Assembly: GCA_024642465.1 (NCBI GenBank) | Contig: JAHEBA010000022.1 | Location: 1 to 39,063 of the forward strand | DNA: 39,063 bases | Direction of reading: 5' to 3' | DNA from: Alphaproteobacteria bacterium | GTDB taxonomy: Bacteria; Pseudomonadota; Alphaproteobacteria; Rhizobiales; Aestuariivirgaceae | In this document: positions 18,298 to 26,429 of the stretch, one piece after another | How positions within the stretch are numbered: position 1 is the stretch's first letter | Layout: each line of letters starts with the position of its first letter | Translations under genes and position numbers: made by a program | The notes under the pieces: model-generated | What the model saw: only the letters and a program-made list of their open reading frames with translations | Databases searched by the model: none | Told to the model about the DNA's origin: nothing

Positions 18298-19542
18298 ATG
18301 GCCAAGGCACTTCCCGTTTCCCCTCTTGCTCCCAAAATCCTTGCAGACTTGCCTCAGATCGCCGGGGCAAGGCTGGCGACCGCCGAAACCGGCACGCGCT
18401 ACAAGGGCCGTGACGACCTGCTGCTGTGCGTGCTCGACAATGGCAGCACGATTGCCGGTGTCCTGACCCGGTCCAGGACGTGCTCCGCGCCGGTTGACCT
18501 GTGCCGCGAAAACCTGAAGGGCGGCAAGGCGCGGGCCATCGTGGTGAACGCCGGCAACGCCAATGCGTTTACCGGCAAGGCCGGCGAGAAGGCCGTCGTG
18601 GAAACGGTCAAGGCGGCCGCAATGGCCACCGGCGCGACGGCGCAGGAAGTGTTCGTGGCTTCGACCGGCGTGATCGGCATGAACCTCGATCCCGCCCCAA
18701 TCGCCTCGCGGATGGAGGCCATGACCCGTGATGCATCGCCAGACAACTGGTTGGTGGCGGCCAGGTCGATCATGACGACGGATACGTTTCCGAAGCTGGC
18801 AACGGCAAAGGCGAAGCTGGGCGGCAAGACCGTGACGATCAACGGCATCGCCAAGGGCTCGGGCATGATTGCGCCGGACATGGCGACGACGCTGGGCTTC
18901 GTATTTACCGATGCGGCGCTGCCCAAGGGCATACTGCAGAAGCTCTTGAGCGAGTCGTGCGACCGCAGCTTCAATTCCATCACCGTCGACGGCGACACCT
19001 CCACCTCGGATACGCTGCTGCTGTGTGCCACGGGCAAGGCCGGCAACGACGCGAAGGGACTGCGCTCGATCGATGATGCGAAATTGAAGGATTTCCGCAA
19101 GGCGCTGGATGCGGTGCTGCAGGATCTGGCGCATCAGATCATCAAGGATGGCGAGGGTGCGAGCAAGTTCATTTCCATCACGGTGACCGGCGCCGAGAAC
19201 GACGGCGCTGCCCGGCGCATCGGCCTGGCCATCGCCAATTCTCCGCTGGTCAAGACGGCAATCGCGGGCGAGGACGCCAACTGGGGTCGCATCGTGATGG
19301 CGGTGGGCAAGTCTGGCGAGAAAGCCGAGCGGGACAAGCTGAAGATCAAGATCGGCGGCGTGCTGGTCACCTCCAGGGGCGGCATCCACCCGAGTTATGA
19401 CGAGTCCCAGGTCGTCGGCCACATGAAGGGCCAGAACATTGACATCGAGACCGACGTCGGCGTGGGCAAGGGGCACGCTACTGTGTGGACCTGCGACCTG
19501 ACCCATGCCTACATCGATATTAACGGCTCGTATCGAAGCTGA
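18298..19542 (+). CDS. argJ: Bifunctional glutamate N-acetyltransferase / N-acetylglutamate synthase
   Basis: A 414-residue member of the ornithine acetyltransferase family, which recycles acetyl from N-acetylornithine to glutamate in arginine synthesis. The proenzyme cleaves itself before a threonine: here KGSGMIAPDMATTLGF, with T197 as the expected nucleophile and the oxyanion-type STGVIG segment upstream. The residue after the nucleophile is Thr, where Met is common (ATML). The end, CDLTHAYIDINGSYRS, is typical and complete. AGGGG lies about 11 bases before ATG 18298. mutT follows 113 bases later. Confidence 0.97.
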   Translation: MAKALPVSPLAPKILADLPQIAGARLATAETGTRYKGRDDLLLCVLDNGSTIAGVLTRSRTCSAPVDLCRENLKGGKARAIVVNAGNANAFTGKAGEKAVVETVKAAAMATGATAQEVFVASTGVIGMNLDPAPIASRMEAMTRDASPDNWLVAARSIMTTDTFPKLATAKAKLGGKTVTINGIAKGSGMIAPDMATTLGFVFTDAALPKGILQKLLSESCDRSFNSITVDGDTSTSDTLLLCATGKAGNDAKGLRSIDDAKLKDFRKALDAVLQDLAHQIIKDGEGASKFISITVTGAENDGAARRIGLAIANSPLVKTAIAGEDANWGRIVMAVGKSGEKAERDKLKIKIGGVLVTSRGGIHPSYDESQVVGHMKGQNIDIETDVGVGKGHATVWTCDLTHAYIDINGSYRS

Positions 19543-19655
19543 TTGCCGGTTGGGGTTTTGGTAACCGTGAATGCACAAAACCTTCCGGCTACGACCGGAA
19601 CCCCTAGAACTTTACCCGCCCTGTTAACTTTCTGGCCCCAAGGTGGTTCGCGGAC

Positions 19656-20063
19656 ATGAACGGAAAGAAACTCGTTCTCGTCGTTGCCTGCGCACTGGTC
19701 GATACGGATGGAAGGATCCTGATCGCCCAGCGGCCCGAGGGCAAAAACCTTGCCGGACTGTGGGAGTTTCCTGGTGGCAAGGTTGAGCCCGGGGAGCAGC
19801 CGGAAGCCGCGCTCATACGCGAGCTGAAGGAGGAACTGGGCATCGATGTGACCGAGGCTTGCCTGGCGCCACTGACGTTTGCCAGCCATGCCTATGACGA
19901 CTTCCACCTGCTGATGCCGCTTTATGTGTGCAGGCGCTGGAAGGGGGAAGTCAGGGGCCATGAGCACAGCGGACTGCGCTGGGTAAAGCCCAACCGGTTG
20001 CGAGAGTTTCCGATGCCGCCTGCCGATGAGCCGCTGATCGCGCACCTCATGGACCTGGTCTGA
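19656..20063 (+). CDS. mutT: 8-oxo-dGTP diphosphatase, MutT type
   Basis: A 135-residue Nudix hydrolase that removes oxidised dGTP from the nucleotide pool. The Nudix box runs from GGKVEPGEQPEAAL through RELKEELGI (about residues 41-63) with all consensus residues. The LVVACALVDTDGRILIAQRP start and NLAGLWEFPGG are characteristic of MutT itself rather than of other Nudix families. It follows argJ on the same strand; a TTCCGG/CCGGAA stem (19583-19600) without a T-run lies between them. Confidence 0.93.
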   Translation: MNGKKLVLVVACALVDTDGRILIAQRPEGKNLAGLWEFPGGKVEPGEQPEAALIRELKEELGIDVTEACLAPLTFASHAYDDFHLLMPLYVCRRWKGEVRGHEHSGLRWVKPNRLREFPMPPADEPLIAHLMDLV

Positions 20064-20078
20064 CGACCGCACGGCCCC

Positions 20079-20163
20079 CGTTCACGTCCCAATATGACGA
20101 CCTGCCGCGTCAACGGCAGGCGCATAGCAAAACGGGTAAGTTGAGTAACGGGGACGTTGAACG
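20079..20163 (+). promoter_or_regulatory. Structured leader with alternative pairings upstream of a small ORF
   Basis: CGTTCACGTCCC (20079-20090) can pair with GGGACGTTGAACG (20151-20163), with one bulged base, enclosing a perfect 7-bp hairpin CCTGCCG-CGTCAA-CGGCAGG (20101-20120). The outer stem ends directly at the ATG of the small ORF and buries its only GGGGA ribosome-site-like run. CCCCGTT (20076-20082) can instead pair with AACGGGG (20147-20153), which is incompatible with the first pairing. Confidence 0.5.
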
Positions 20164-20307
20164 ATGAAGACCTCAAGGATCGAAACAAGGGCGCAGGCAG
20201 ATGTCCGTCGCCCGGTGATGCGTGATTACACCATGCTTGCGGTTGGCATGACGGCAGCCATCCTGACCACGCTTGTGGTGATCGGCGGGTCGTTGACCGG
20301 CATGTAG
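20164..20307 (+). CDS. Small single-pass membrane protein, unknown function
   Basis: A 47-residue ORF with an arginine-rich N-terminus (KTSRIETRAQADVRRPVMR) and one hydrophobic helix (MLAVGMTAAILTTLVVIGGSL), ending LTGM. The tail superficially recalls Flp-type pilins, but the GATAIEYGLI signature is absent. Predicted inner-membrane microprotein with the positive N-terminus inside. It has a structured leader directly upstream and is convergent with the NDUFAF5-like gene, 10 bases away. Whether it is expressed is unproven. Confidence 0.45.
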   Translation: MKTSRIETRAQADVRRPVMRDYTMLAVGMTAAILTTLVVIGGSLTGM

Positions 20308-20317
20308 CCGGGTCCGG

Positions 20318-21193
20318 TCATTCCCGGCGCAATTTCTTTTCAGTGACTTTCAGGGCATCGGCCAGGCGCACCTTGGCCGAGCCGGGCCGCAGGGGCTGCT
20401 GCTGGCTTTCGTGGGGCGCCCAGCCGGTCAGATAGAGCATCTGGTAGGTCGCCCGCATCCGGCCATCGGCATCTGCGTTTGCCGCTTCATAAGCGGCGCT
20501 GGCGGCTGCCGCCAGGGCAGGCGCAGTGAGGCTGCGGCGGCGGTCCACGAGGGCATTGGCGAGGCCTGCCGACTTCAGTTCGCGCATCAGCGCCAGAGCG
20601 CTTGCATAACGCACGGTGAGCCGGTCCGTGTCGATCACCGGCAACGCCAGACCGGCGCGTTGCAGCAAGCTTCCTGCATCACGTACATCCACGAACGGGG
20701 CAACGCGAGGCGAGGCGCCGCTGCTGAGCGATGATTCAGCCTCAAGCCAGGCGTGGCGCAACTCGCCCAGCGTGTCTCCTCCCAGCATTGCCGCAAGCAG
20801 GACACCGTCAGGCTTGAGCGCCATGCGCAGCCGGGCGAGGGTGCCGGGCAGGTCGTTGACCCACTCTAGGGTTGAGGTGACGAGAAGGCAATCGAAGCTT
20901 TCCGGTTCGAGCTGGGGTTGTTCAAGGAACAGGCGGTCTTGCGTAACGGCCGGCAGGCGGGTGACGCTTGCATCGTCGGCAAGGGATGGCCGGATTTCCG
21001 CGGTCAGTTTTTCTGCGGCGAAGGAGACGATGCCGACATTGGCGAAGCTGCGCTTGATGAGGCGGAGCCGGTCGGCCAGTTCATCGCAGGCGATCTCCTC
21101 CCAGAAGGCAGGCAGATGGCCTTGCTGCTGCGCCTTGAGCAGGTTGCGGGCGAGGCTTGTCTGGTCGAACAGGTTGGGTGCGGTCTCGTTCAT
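20318..21193 (-). CDS. NDUFAF5-like SAM-dependent methyltransferase-fold protein
   Basis: A 291-residue class I methyltransferase-fold protein. The N-terminus (NLFDQTSLARNLLKA) and the region DCLLVTSTLEWVNDLPGTLARLRMALKPDGVLLAAMLGGDTLGEL match the BioC-related group containing mitochondrial NDUFAF5, which hydroxylates an arginine of complex I subunit NDUFS7. Alphaproteobacteria share this protein with mitochondria, so a complex I assembly role is a reasonable inference, though BioC-like annotation is common for it. The glycine-rich SAM loop is poorly preserved in the N-terminal part (NVGIVSFAAEKL). ATG 21193. Confidence 0.8.
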   Translation of the reverse strand: MNETAPNLFDQTSLARNLLKAQQQGHLPAFWEEIACDELADRLRLIKRSFANVGIVSFAAEKLTAEIRPSLADDASVTRLPAVTQDRLFLEQPQLEPESFDCLLVTSTLEWVNDLPGTLARLRMALKPDGVLLAAMLGGDTLGELRHAWLEAESSLSSGASPRVAPFVDVRDAGSLLQRAGLALPVIDTDRLTVRYASALALMRELKSAGLANALVDRRRSLTAPALAAAASAAYEAANADADGRMRATYQMLYLTGWAPHESQQQPLRPGSAKVRLADALKVTEKKLRRE

Positions 21194-21352
21194 CGGGCTG
21201 ACTTAGGACCTGTAGGCCATGTCTTGCAAGTGGGCGCGAGCGGCGCGATGCTGGCCTGGAAACTTCCGGGGGCGTGCGTTTCGGTGTCATCTCCATTGCA
21301 ATAGATTTCCGAGGCTGGCCAGTGGATCGGCAACGGACTTGCCGACCTTCTG

Positions 21353-22042
21353 GTGCCGCTGACGTGTCATGCCTGCGGCACGCGCGTTGCTGCGCCGGGC
21401 GGATTGTGCCCTGCCTGCTGGGCCGGGCTGGAACTTGTCGCCGGTCCGGTGTGCGACGTCTATGACACGCCGATGACGCAGGATGCGGGTCCGGGGGCGG
21501 TGTCGGCAAGGGCGATGGAACATCCGCCGGGCTGGAACCGGGCGCGCGGGGTGACGGTGTTCAGCGAGGTGTCGCAGCGGCTGGTGCATGCGCTCAAGTA
21601 TCGCGACAGGCACGAGGTGGCACCCGCCATGGCGCGGATGATGGTGCATGCCGGCCGGGACCTGCTGGCGGATGCCGACCTGATCGCACCGGTGCCGCTG
21701 CACCGTTGGCGGCTGTGGACGAGACGGTACAACCAGTCGGCGCTGCTGGCGGGCGAGGTGGCCAGGTTGTCGGGAAAGCGGCTGGCGCCTGACCTTGCGG
21801 CGCGGGTGCGGCGCACACGCTCGCAAGTGGGGCTTGGGCAGTCGGAGCGGAACCGGAACGTCAAGGGTGCGTTTTGCGTATCACCGCAGCACACCGGCAG
21901 CGTCATGGGGCGCAAGGTGTTGCTGATCGACGACGTTATGACATCCGGTGCAACGGCGAGCGAATGCGGCCGTGCGTTGCACGCTGCAGGCGCAGCCGAG
22001 GTAGACGTTCTCGTGTTCGCGCTTGTCAGCGGCGGGGCTTGA
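21353..22042 (+). CDS. ComF family phosphoribosyltransferase-like protein
   Basis: About 229 residues from GTG 21353. An N-terminal zinc ribbon (CHACG ... CPACW, residues 5-22) precedes a PRTase domain with the PRPP loop VLLIDDVMTSGATASECGRAL near residue 195. ComF proteins are linked to DNA uptake and recombination in competent bacteria, but the gene is widespread in non-competent ones. The start is unsettled: the frame is open upstream to a TAG at 21302 and reads GQWIGNGLADLLVPLTCHACG, which looks like genuine ComF sequence, yet contains no ATG, GTG or TTG before 21353. It is divergent from the NDUFAF5-like gene. Confidence 0.87.
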   Translation: MPLTCHACGTRVAAPGGLCPACWAGLELVAGPVCDVYDTPMTQDAGPGAVSARAMEHPPGWNRARGVTVFSEVSQRLVHALKYRDRHEVAPAMARMMVHAGRDLLADADLIAPVPLHRWRLWTRRYNQSALLAGEVARLSGKRLAPDLAARVRRTRSQVGLGQSERNRNVKGAFCVSPQHTGSVMGRKVLLIDDVMTSGATASECGRALHAAGAAEVDVLVFALVSGGA

Positions 22043-22092
22043 GATCATATATCTGGCTTGCGGTTGAGGTTTTTTGCGGAGTGCAAGGCAAC

Positions 22093-22353
22093 ATGAAGCC
22101 TGTGACCATCTATACTACCGGCCTGTGCCCCTATTGCCATGCGGCAAAGGCGTTGCTGTCGAAGAAGGGTGTCAAGTACGATGAGATCGACGTGACCTAT
22201 GCGCCGGGCAAGCGGGCCGAGATGACGGCGCGTGCCGGTGGACGCCGCACCGTGCCGCAGATTTTCATCGGTGAGACGCATGTCGGCGGCAGCGACGACC
22301 TGCATGCGCTAGACCGGGCCGGCAAGCTCGACCCATTGTTGGCGGACGCCTGA
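22093..22353 (+). CDS. grxC: Glutaredoxin 3
   Basis: An 86-residue dithiol glutaredoxin with the CPYC active site at residues 12-15, the TVPQIFIG cis-proline segment and the glutathione-binding GGSDDL motif. It reduces disulfides and glutathionylated proteins with GSH. ATG 22093 gives the typical length. It begins a close-packed run with the nitrilase-family gene (28-base gap), DUF1178 and EamA genes. Confidence 0.95.
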   Translation: MKPVTIYTTGLCPYCHAAKALLSKKGVKYDEIDVTYAPGKRAEMTARAGGRRTVPQIFIGETHVGGSDDLHALDRAGKLDPLLADA

Positions 22354-22381
22354 CCGCACGCGTGTTATACTGGAGCCTGTA

Positions 22382-23238
<857 letters not shown>

Positions 23239-23242
<4 letters not shown>

Positions 23243-23685
23243 TCCGCTACTCGCTCATATGCAACAAGGACCATGAGTTCGATGGCTGGTTTGCCGGCTC
23301 GGACGCTTTCGACAAGCAGGTCAGGCGCGGGCTGGTGGACTGTCCGGTGTGCGGTTCGGCAAAGGTGCAGAAGGCGCTGATGACGCCGGGCGTGCCGGTG
23401 AAGTCGAACCGCAAGGCACTGGCTGAGCCGGTCAAGGCGCTGCATGCACCCGCCGATCCCAAGGTCCACGAAATGATAGAAATGGTGCGCAAGCTGCGCG
23501 AGCACGTTGAGACCAATGCGGACTATGTAGGCGACCGCTTTGCCGAGGAAGCGCGGCGCATCCACTATGGCGAGAAAGACCCGCGCGGTATCTATGGCGA
23601 GGCGACCATTGAAGATGCCGTGGAACTGCACGAGGAAGGCATCGACGTGTTGCCGCTGCCGAAGTTGCCGGACGAGGCGAACTAG
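23239..23685 (+). CDS. DUF1178 family protein
   Basis: A 148-residue protein with the family's N-terminus MIRYSLICNKDHEFDGWFAGS and a CPVCG segment (with the upstream cysteine, a likely metal or zinc-ribbon site), and the conserved helix RKLREHVETNADYVGDRFAEEARRIHYG. Function unknown in the literature I know. Its ATG overlaps the hydrolase stop, and the EamA gene starts three bases after its own stop, so all three are almost certainly one transcript. Confidence 0.92.
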
Positions 23686-23688
23686 GCG

Positions 23689-24114
23689 ATGGCGGCAAGC
23701 TGGCAAGTCTGGGCGCTGATGGCTGCGGTATCTGCCGCCCTGACCGCAATCTTCGCAAAAGTCGGCGTCGAGCAGGTGAACTCCGATTTCGCCACCCTGA
23801 TCCGCGTCGCCATCATCCTGCCGCTGCTCGGCCTGATTGTGCTGGCGACGGGGGCATGGCAAAGTCCTTCCACCGTTCCGTCCAGGACGTGGATATTCCT
23901 CGGCCTGTCGGCACTGGCGACCGGGGCCTCGTGGCTGTGTTATTTCCGCGCCCTGAAGCTTGGCGATGCTGCGCGCGTTGCGCCGGTCGACAAGCTGTCG
24001 GTGGTAATGGTGGCGGTGTTCGGCGTGCTGTTTCTGGGCGAACGGCTGAGCGCCGCCAACTGGGCCGGCGTGGTGCTTGTCATGGCCGGCGTGGTGCTGA
24101 TCTCGCTGCGATAA
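23689..24114 (+). CDS. Single-domain EamA/DMT-family transporter
   Basis: A 141-residue protein with about five hydrophobic helices and a typical single EamA repeat: FAKVGVEQVNSDFATLIRV, then WLCYFRALKLGDAARVAPVDKLSVVMVAVFGVLFLGER. Standard EamA exporters have two such repeats in about 300 residues, so this one would have to dimerise, like small multidrug resistance proteins. Substrate unknown. It ends 12 bases from the convergent ubiG. Confidence 0.88.
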   Translation: MAASWQVWALMAAVSAALTAIFAKVGVEQVNSDFATLIRVAIILPLLGLIVLATGAWQSPSTVPSRTWIFLGLSALATGASWLCYFRALKLGDAARVAPVDKLSVVMVAVFGVLFLGERLSAANWAGVVLVMAGVVLISLR

Positions 24115-24126
24115 TACGCTGACGCT

Positions 24127-24888
24127 TCACTTCGCCTTCTGGCACACCACCATGTAGTTCACGTCCGTATCCGCTGCCTTGCGCCAGGTGTTGGACAGGG
24201 GCGAGTAGGTGACGCCGGAGGTCTCGACCACCGGGCAGTCCGCTGCCGCCAGCCATGACTTCAACTCGTCCGGCGTGATGAACTTTTCCCACTGGTGGGT
24301 GCCCTTGGGCAGCCAGCCGAGGACGTACTCCGCACCGATGATGGCGAGGCCTAACGCCTTCAGCGTGCGATTGAGCGTGGCGACGAACATCAGCCCGCCC
24401 GGCTTGAGCATGCCGGCACAGGTGGCGGCGAATTGTGCCGGGTCGGCCACGTGCTCGATCACTTCCATGTTGAGGATCACGTCGAACTGTTCGCCAGCCG
24501 CTGCCAGGTCTTCCGCCGTGGAAGCGCGGTAGTCGATGTCGAGACCCTGCTCGGCGGCATGCACCGAGGCGGTCTTGATGTTCTTTTCCGACGGGTCGAC
24601 GGCGACCACGTCGGCCCCCAGCCGCGCCATTGGTTCCGACAGCAGGCCGCCGCCGCAGCCGATGTCGAGGAAGCGTAGGCCCTTGAACGGTTCGCGCTGG
24701 TTGGGGTCGATGCGCAGGCGGGCGGTCACCTGTTCGCGGATGTAGTCGAGCCGGACCGGATTGAACTTGTGCAGCACGGCGAACTTGCCGTTCGGGTTCC
24801 ACCACTCGGCGGCAAGCGCAGAAAAGCGCTCCACTTCCGCCGGGTCCACCGAGGTGCGCTGGGCGATGTCTTGTGCGGTCTGGTTCAT
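24127..24888 (-). CDS. ubiG: Ubiquinone biosynthesis O-methyltransferase
   Basis: A 253-residue SAM-dependent enzyme catalysing both O-methylations in ubiquinone synthesis. Family features: [20 protein letters not shown] at the N-terminus, SAM loop [20 protein letters not shown], acidic ribose-binding VDPSEKNI, and NMEVIEHV. The C-terminal [20 protein letters not shown] is typical of UbiG/Coq3. ATG 24888. It is divergent from lysC, a neighbourhood that I know from Rhizobiales. Confidence 0.96.
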   Translation of the reverse strand: MNQTAQDIAQRTSVDPAEVERFSALAAEWWNPNGKFAVLHKFNPVRLDYIREQVTARLRIDPNQREPFKGLRFLDIGCGGGLLSEPMARLGADVVAVDPSEKNIKTASVHAAEQGLDIDYRASTAEDLAAAGEQFDVILNMEVIEHVADPAQFAATCAGMLKPGGLMFVATLNRTLKALGLAIIGAEYVLGWLPKGTHQWEKFITPDELKSWLAAADCPVVETSGVTYSPLSNTWRKAADTDVNYMVVCQKAK

Positions 24889-25085
24889 GGCTTATGGGCT
24901 ATCCGAGGTGTGAACGCGTGTAAATAGCAGCAAGGTCAATATTGCGTTTTTGCCGCATTTGGCTGTATGAGGTGCCGATAACTTTCTCCGATCAGATTTG
25001 TTTCGGCAGATGAACTAAACCGGCGTCGCGCGAACCGGCCATGTGCAGGGCTCGCGCGCTGTTGCTTTGGAAGGCATGGATTAAA

Positions 25086-26360
25086 GTGGGCCGTCTGGTC
25101 ATGAAATTCGGCGGCACCTCGGTGGCCGACGTGGAGCGCATCCGGAATGTGGCGCGTCACGTAGCCCGTGAGGTGGATGCAGGCCACCAGGTGGCGGTTG
25201 TGGTTTCGGCGATGTCCGGCACCACGGACCGGCTGGTCGGCTGGGTGAACGAGGCGGCCGCAACAGGCGGCAGCAATCTCGCCAAGCTCGATTGGCGCGA
25301 GTACGACTCTGTCGTGGCCTCGGGCGAGCAGATCACGTCCGGCCTGCTGGCCATCGTGCTGCAGGCAATGGGCTACAAGGCTCGCTCCTGGGCCGGCTGG
25401 CAAGTGCCGATGAAGACCAGCGACGCGCATGGCTCCGCCCGCATTCTCGAGGTCGAATGCGACCAGATGATCGCCAACTTCGAACAGGGCGAAGTGGCGG
25501 TGATGGCCGGTTTCCAGGGCATCTCGGAGGATAGCCGCATCACCACGCTGGGCCGCGGCGGATCGGACACCAGTGCGGTTGCGCTGGCGGCGGCACTCGA
25601 TGCGCGTTGCGACATCTATACTGACGTGGACGGCGTCTACACGACGGACCCGCGCATCGAGCCCAAGGCGCGCAAGGCCTCGCGCATTTCGTACGAGGAA
25701 ATGCTGGAGCTTGCCTCGCTGGGCGCGAAGGTGCTGCAGACGCGCTCGGTGGAACTGGCCATGGTATACAAGGTGCCGTTGCAGGTGCGCTCGAGCTTCG
25801 AAAGCCCGGATTCGCCCAACCAGAACGGCGAGGACGGGTCCGGCCCGGGAACCCTTGTTTGTGACGAGGAGAACATCGTGGAACAACAGGTTGTCAGCGG
25901 CATCGCCTATTCTCGCGACGAGGCCAAGATTTCGGTGCGCAGGGTGAAGGACAAGCCGGGCGTATCGGCAGCCATCTTCGGCCCGCTGGCCGCAGCCAAT
26001 GTCAGCGTCGACATGATCGTGCAGAACGTGTCTGCCGACGGCGAGACGGCCAATATCACCTTCACGGTAGCGAACAAGGACATCGACCGGGCAATCGCGG
26101 TGCTCGAAGATGCCAAGAAGGACATCGGCTTCGCCGAGATCGAGGCATCTCCGGGGGTGGCAAAGATCTCGGTGATCGGCATTGGCATGCGCAGTCATGC
26201 AGGCGTGGCGTCGCGGATGTTCAAGACGCTTGCCGACAAGAGCATCAACATTCAGGCGATCACGACCTCGGAAATCAAGATCTCGGTCCTGATCGACGAG
26301 GCGTACACCGAACTGGCGGTGCGGGCGTTGCATTCGGCCTATGGCCTGGACAAGGCCTGA
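25086..26360 (+). CDS. lysC: Aspartate kinase
   Basis: A 424-residue enzyme phosphorylating aspartate, the first step to lysine, threonine and methionine. The kinase domain begins VGRLVMKFGGTSVAD and contains TLGRGGSDTSAVALAAAL and YTDVDGVYTTDPRI. Two ACT domains (about 275-424) with SADGETANITFTV and GIGMRSHAGVASRMF provide amino-acid feedback control. GTG 25086 is chosen because homologues begin M-x-RLVMKFGGTSV and GGAAGG lies 10 bases upstream; ATG 25101 would remove conserved residues. ptsP follows after 69 bases. Confidence 0.96.
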   Translation: MGRLVMKFGGTSVADVERIRNVARHVAREVDAGHQVAVVVSAMSGTTDRLVGWVNEAAATGGSNLAKLDWREYDSVVASGEQITSGLLAIVLQAMGYKARSWAGWQVPMKTSDAHGSARILEVECDQMIANFEQGEVAVMAGFQGISEDSRITTLGRGGSDTSAVALAAALDARCDIYTDVDGVYTTDPRIEPKARKASRISYEEMLELASLGAKVLQTRSVELAMVYKVPLQVRSSFESPDSPNQNGEDGSGPGTLVCDEENIVEQQVVSGIAYSRDEAKISVRRVKDKPGVSAAIFGPLAAANVSVDMIVQNVSADGETANITFTVANKDIDRAIAVLEDAKKDIGFAEIEASPGVAKISVIGIGMRSHAGVASRMFKTLADKSINIQAITTSEIKISVLIDEAYTELAVRALHSAYGLDKA

Positions 26361-26429
26361 GACCGGTTGAAAGTGGGTGCCAGCATGAAGCGGCAGTTTC
26401 GAAAACATTCAGGGTGAGGCAGCGAGCTG

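Noticed and set aside
18187..19578. A 463-codon open frame on the minus strand
   Set aside because: Antisense to argJ and extends into flanking spacer; composition is typical of shadow frames.
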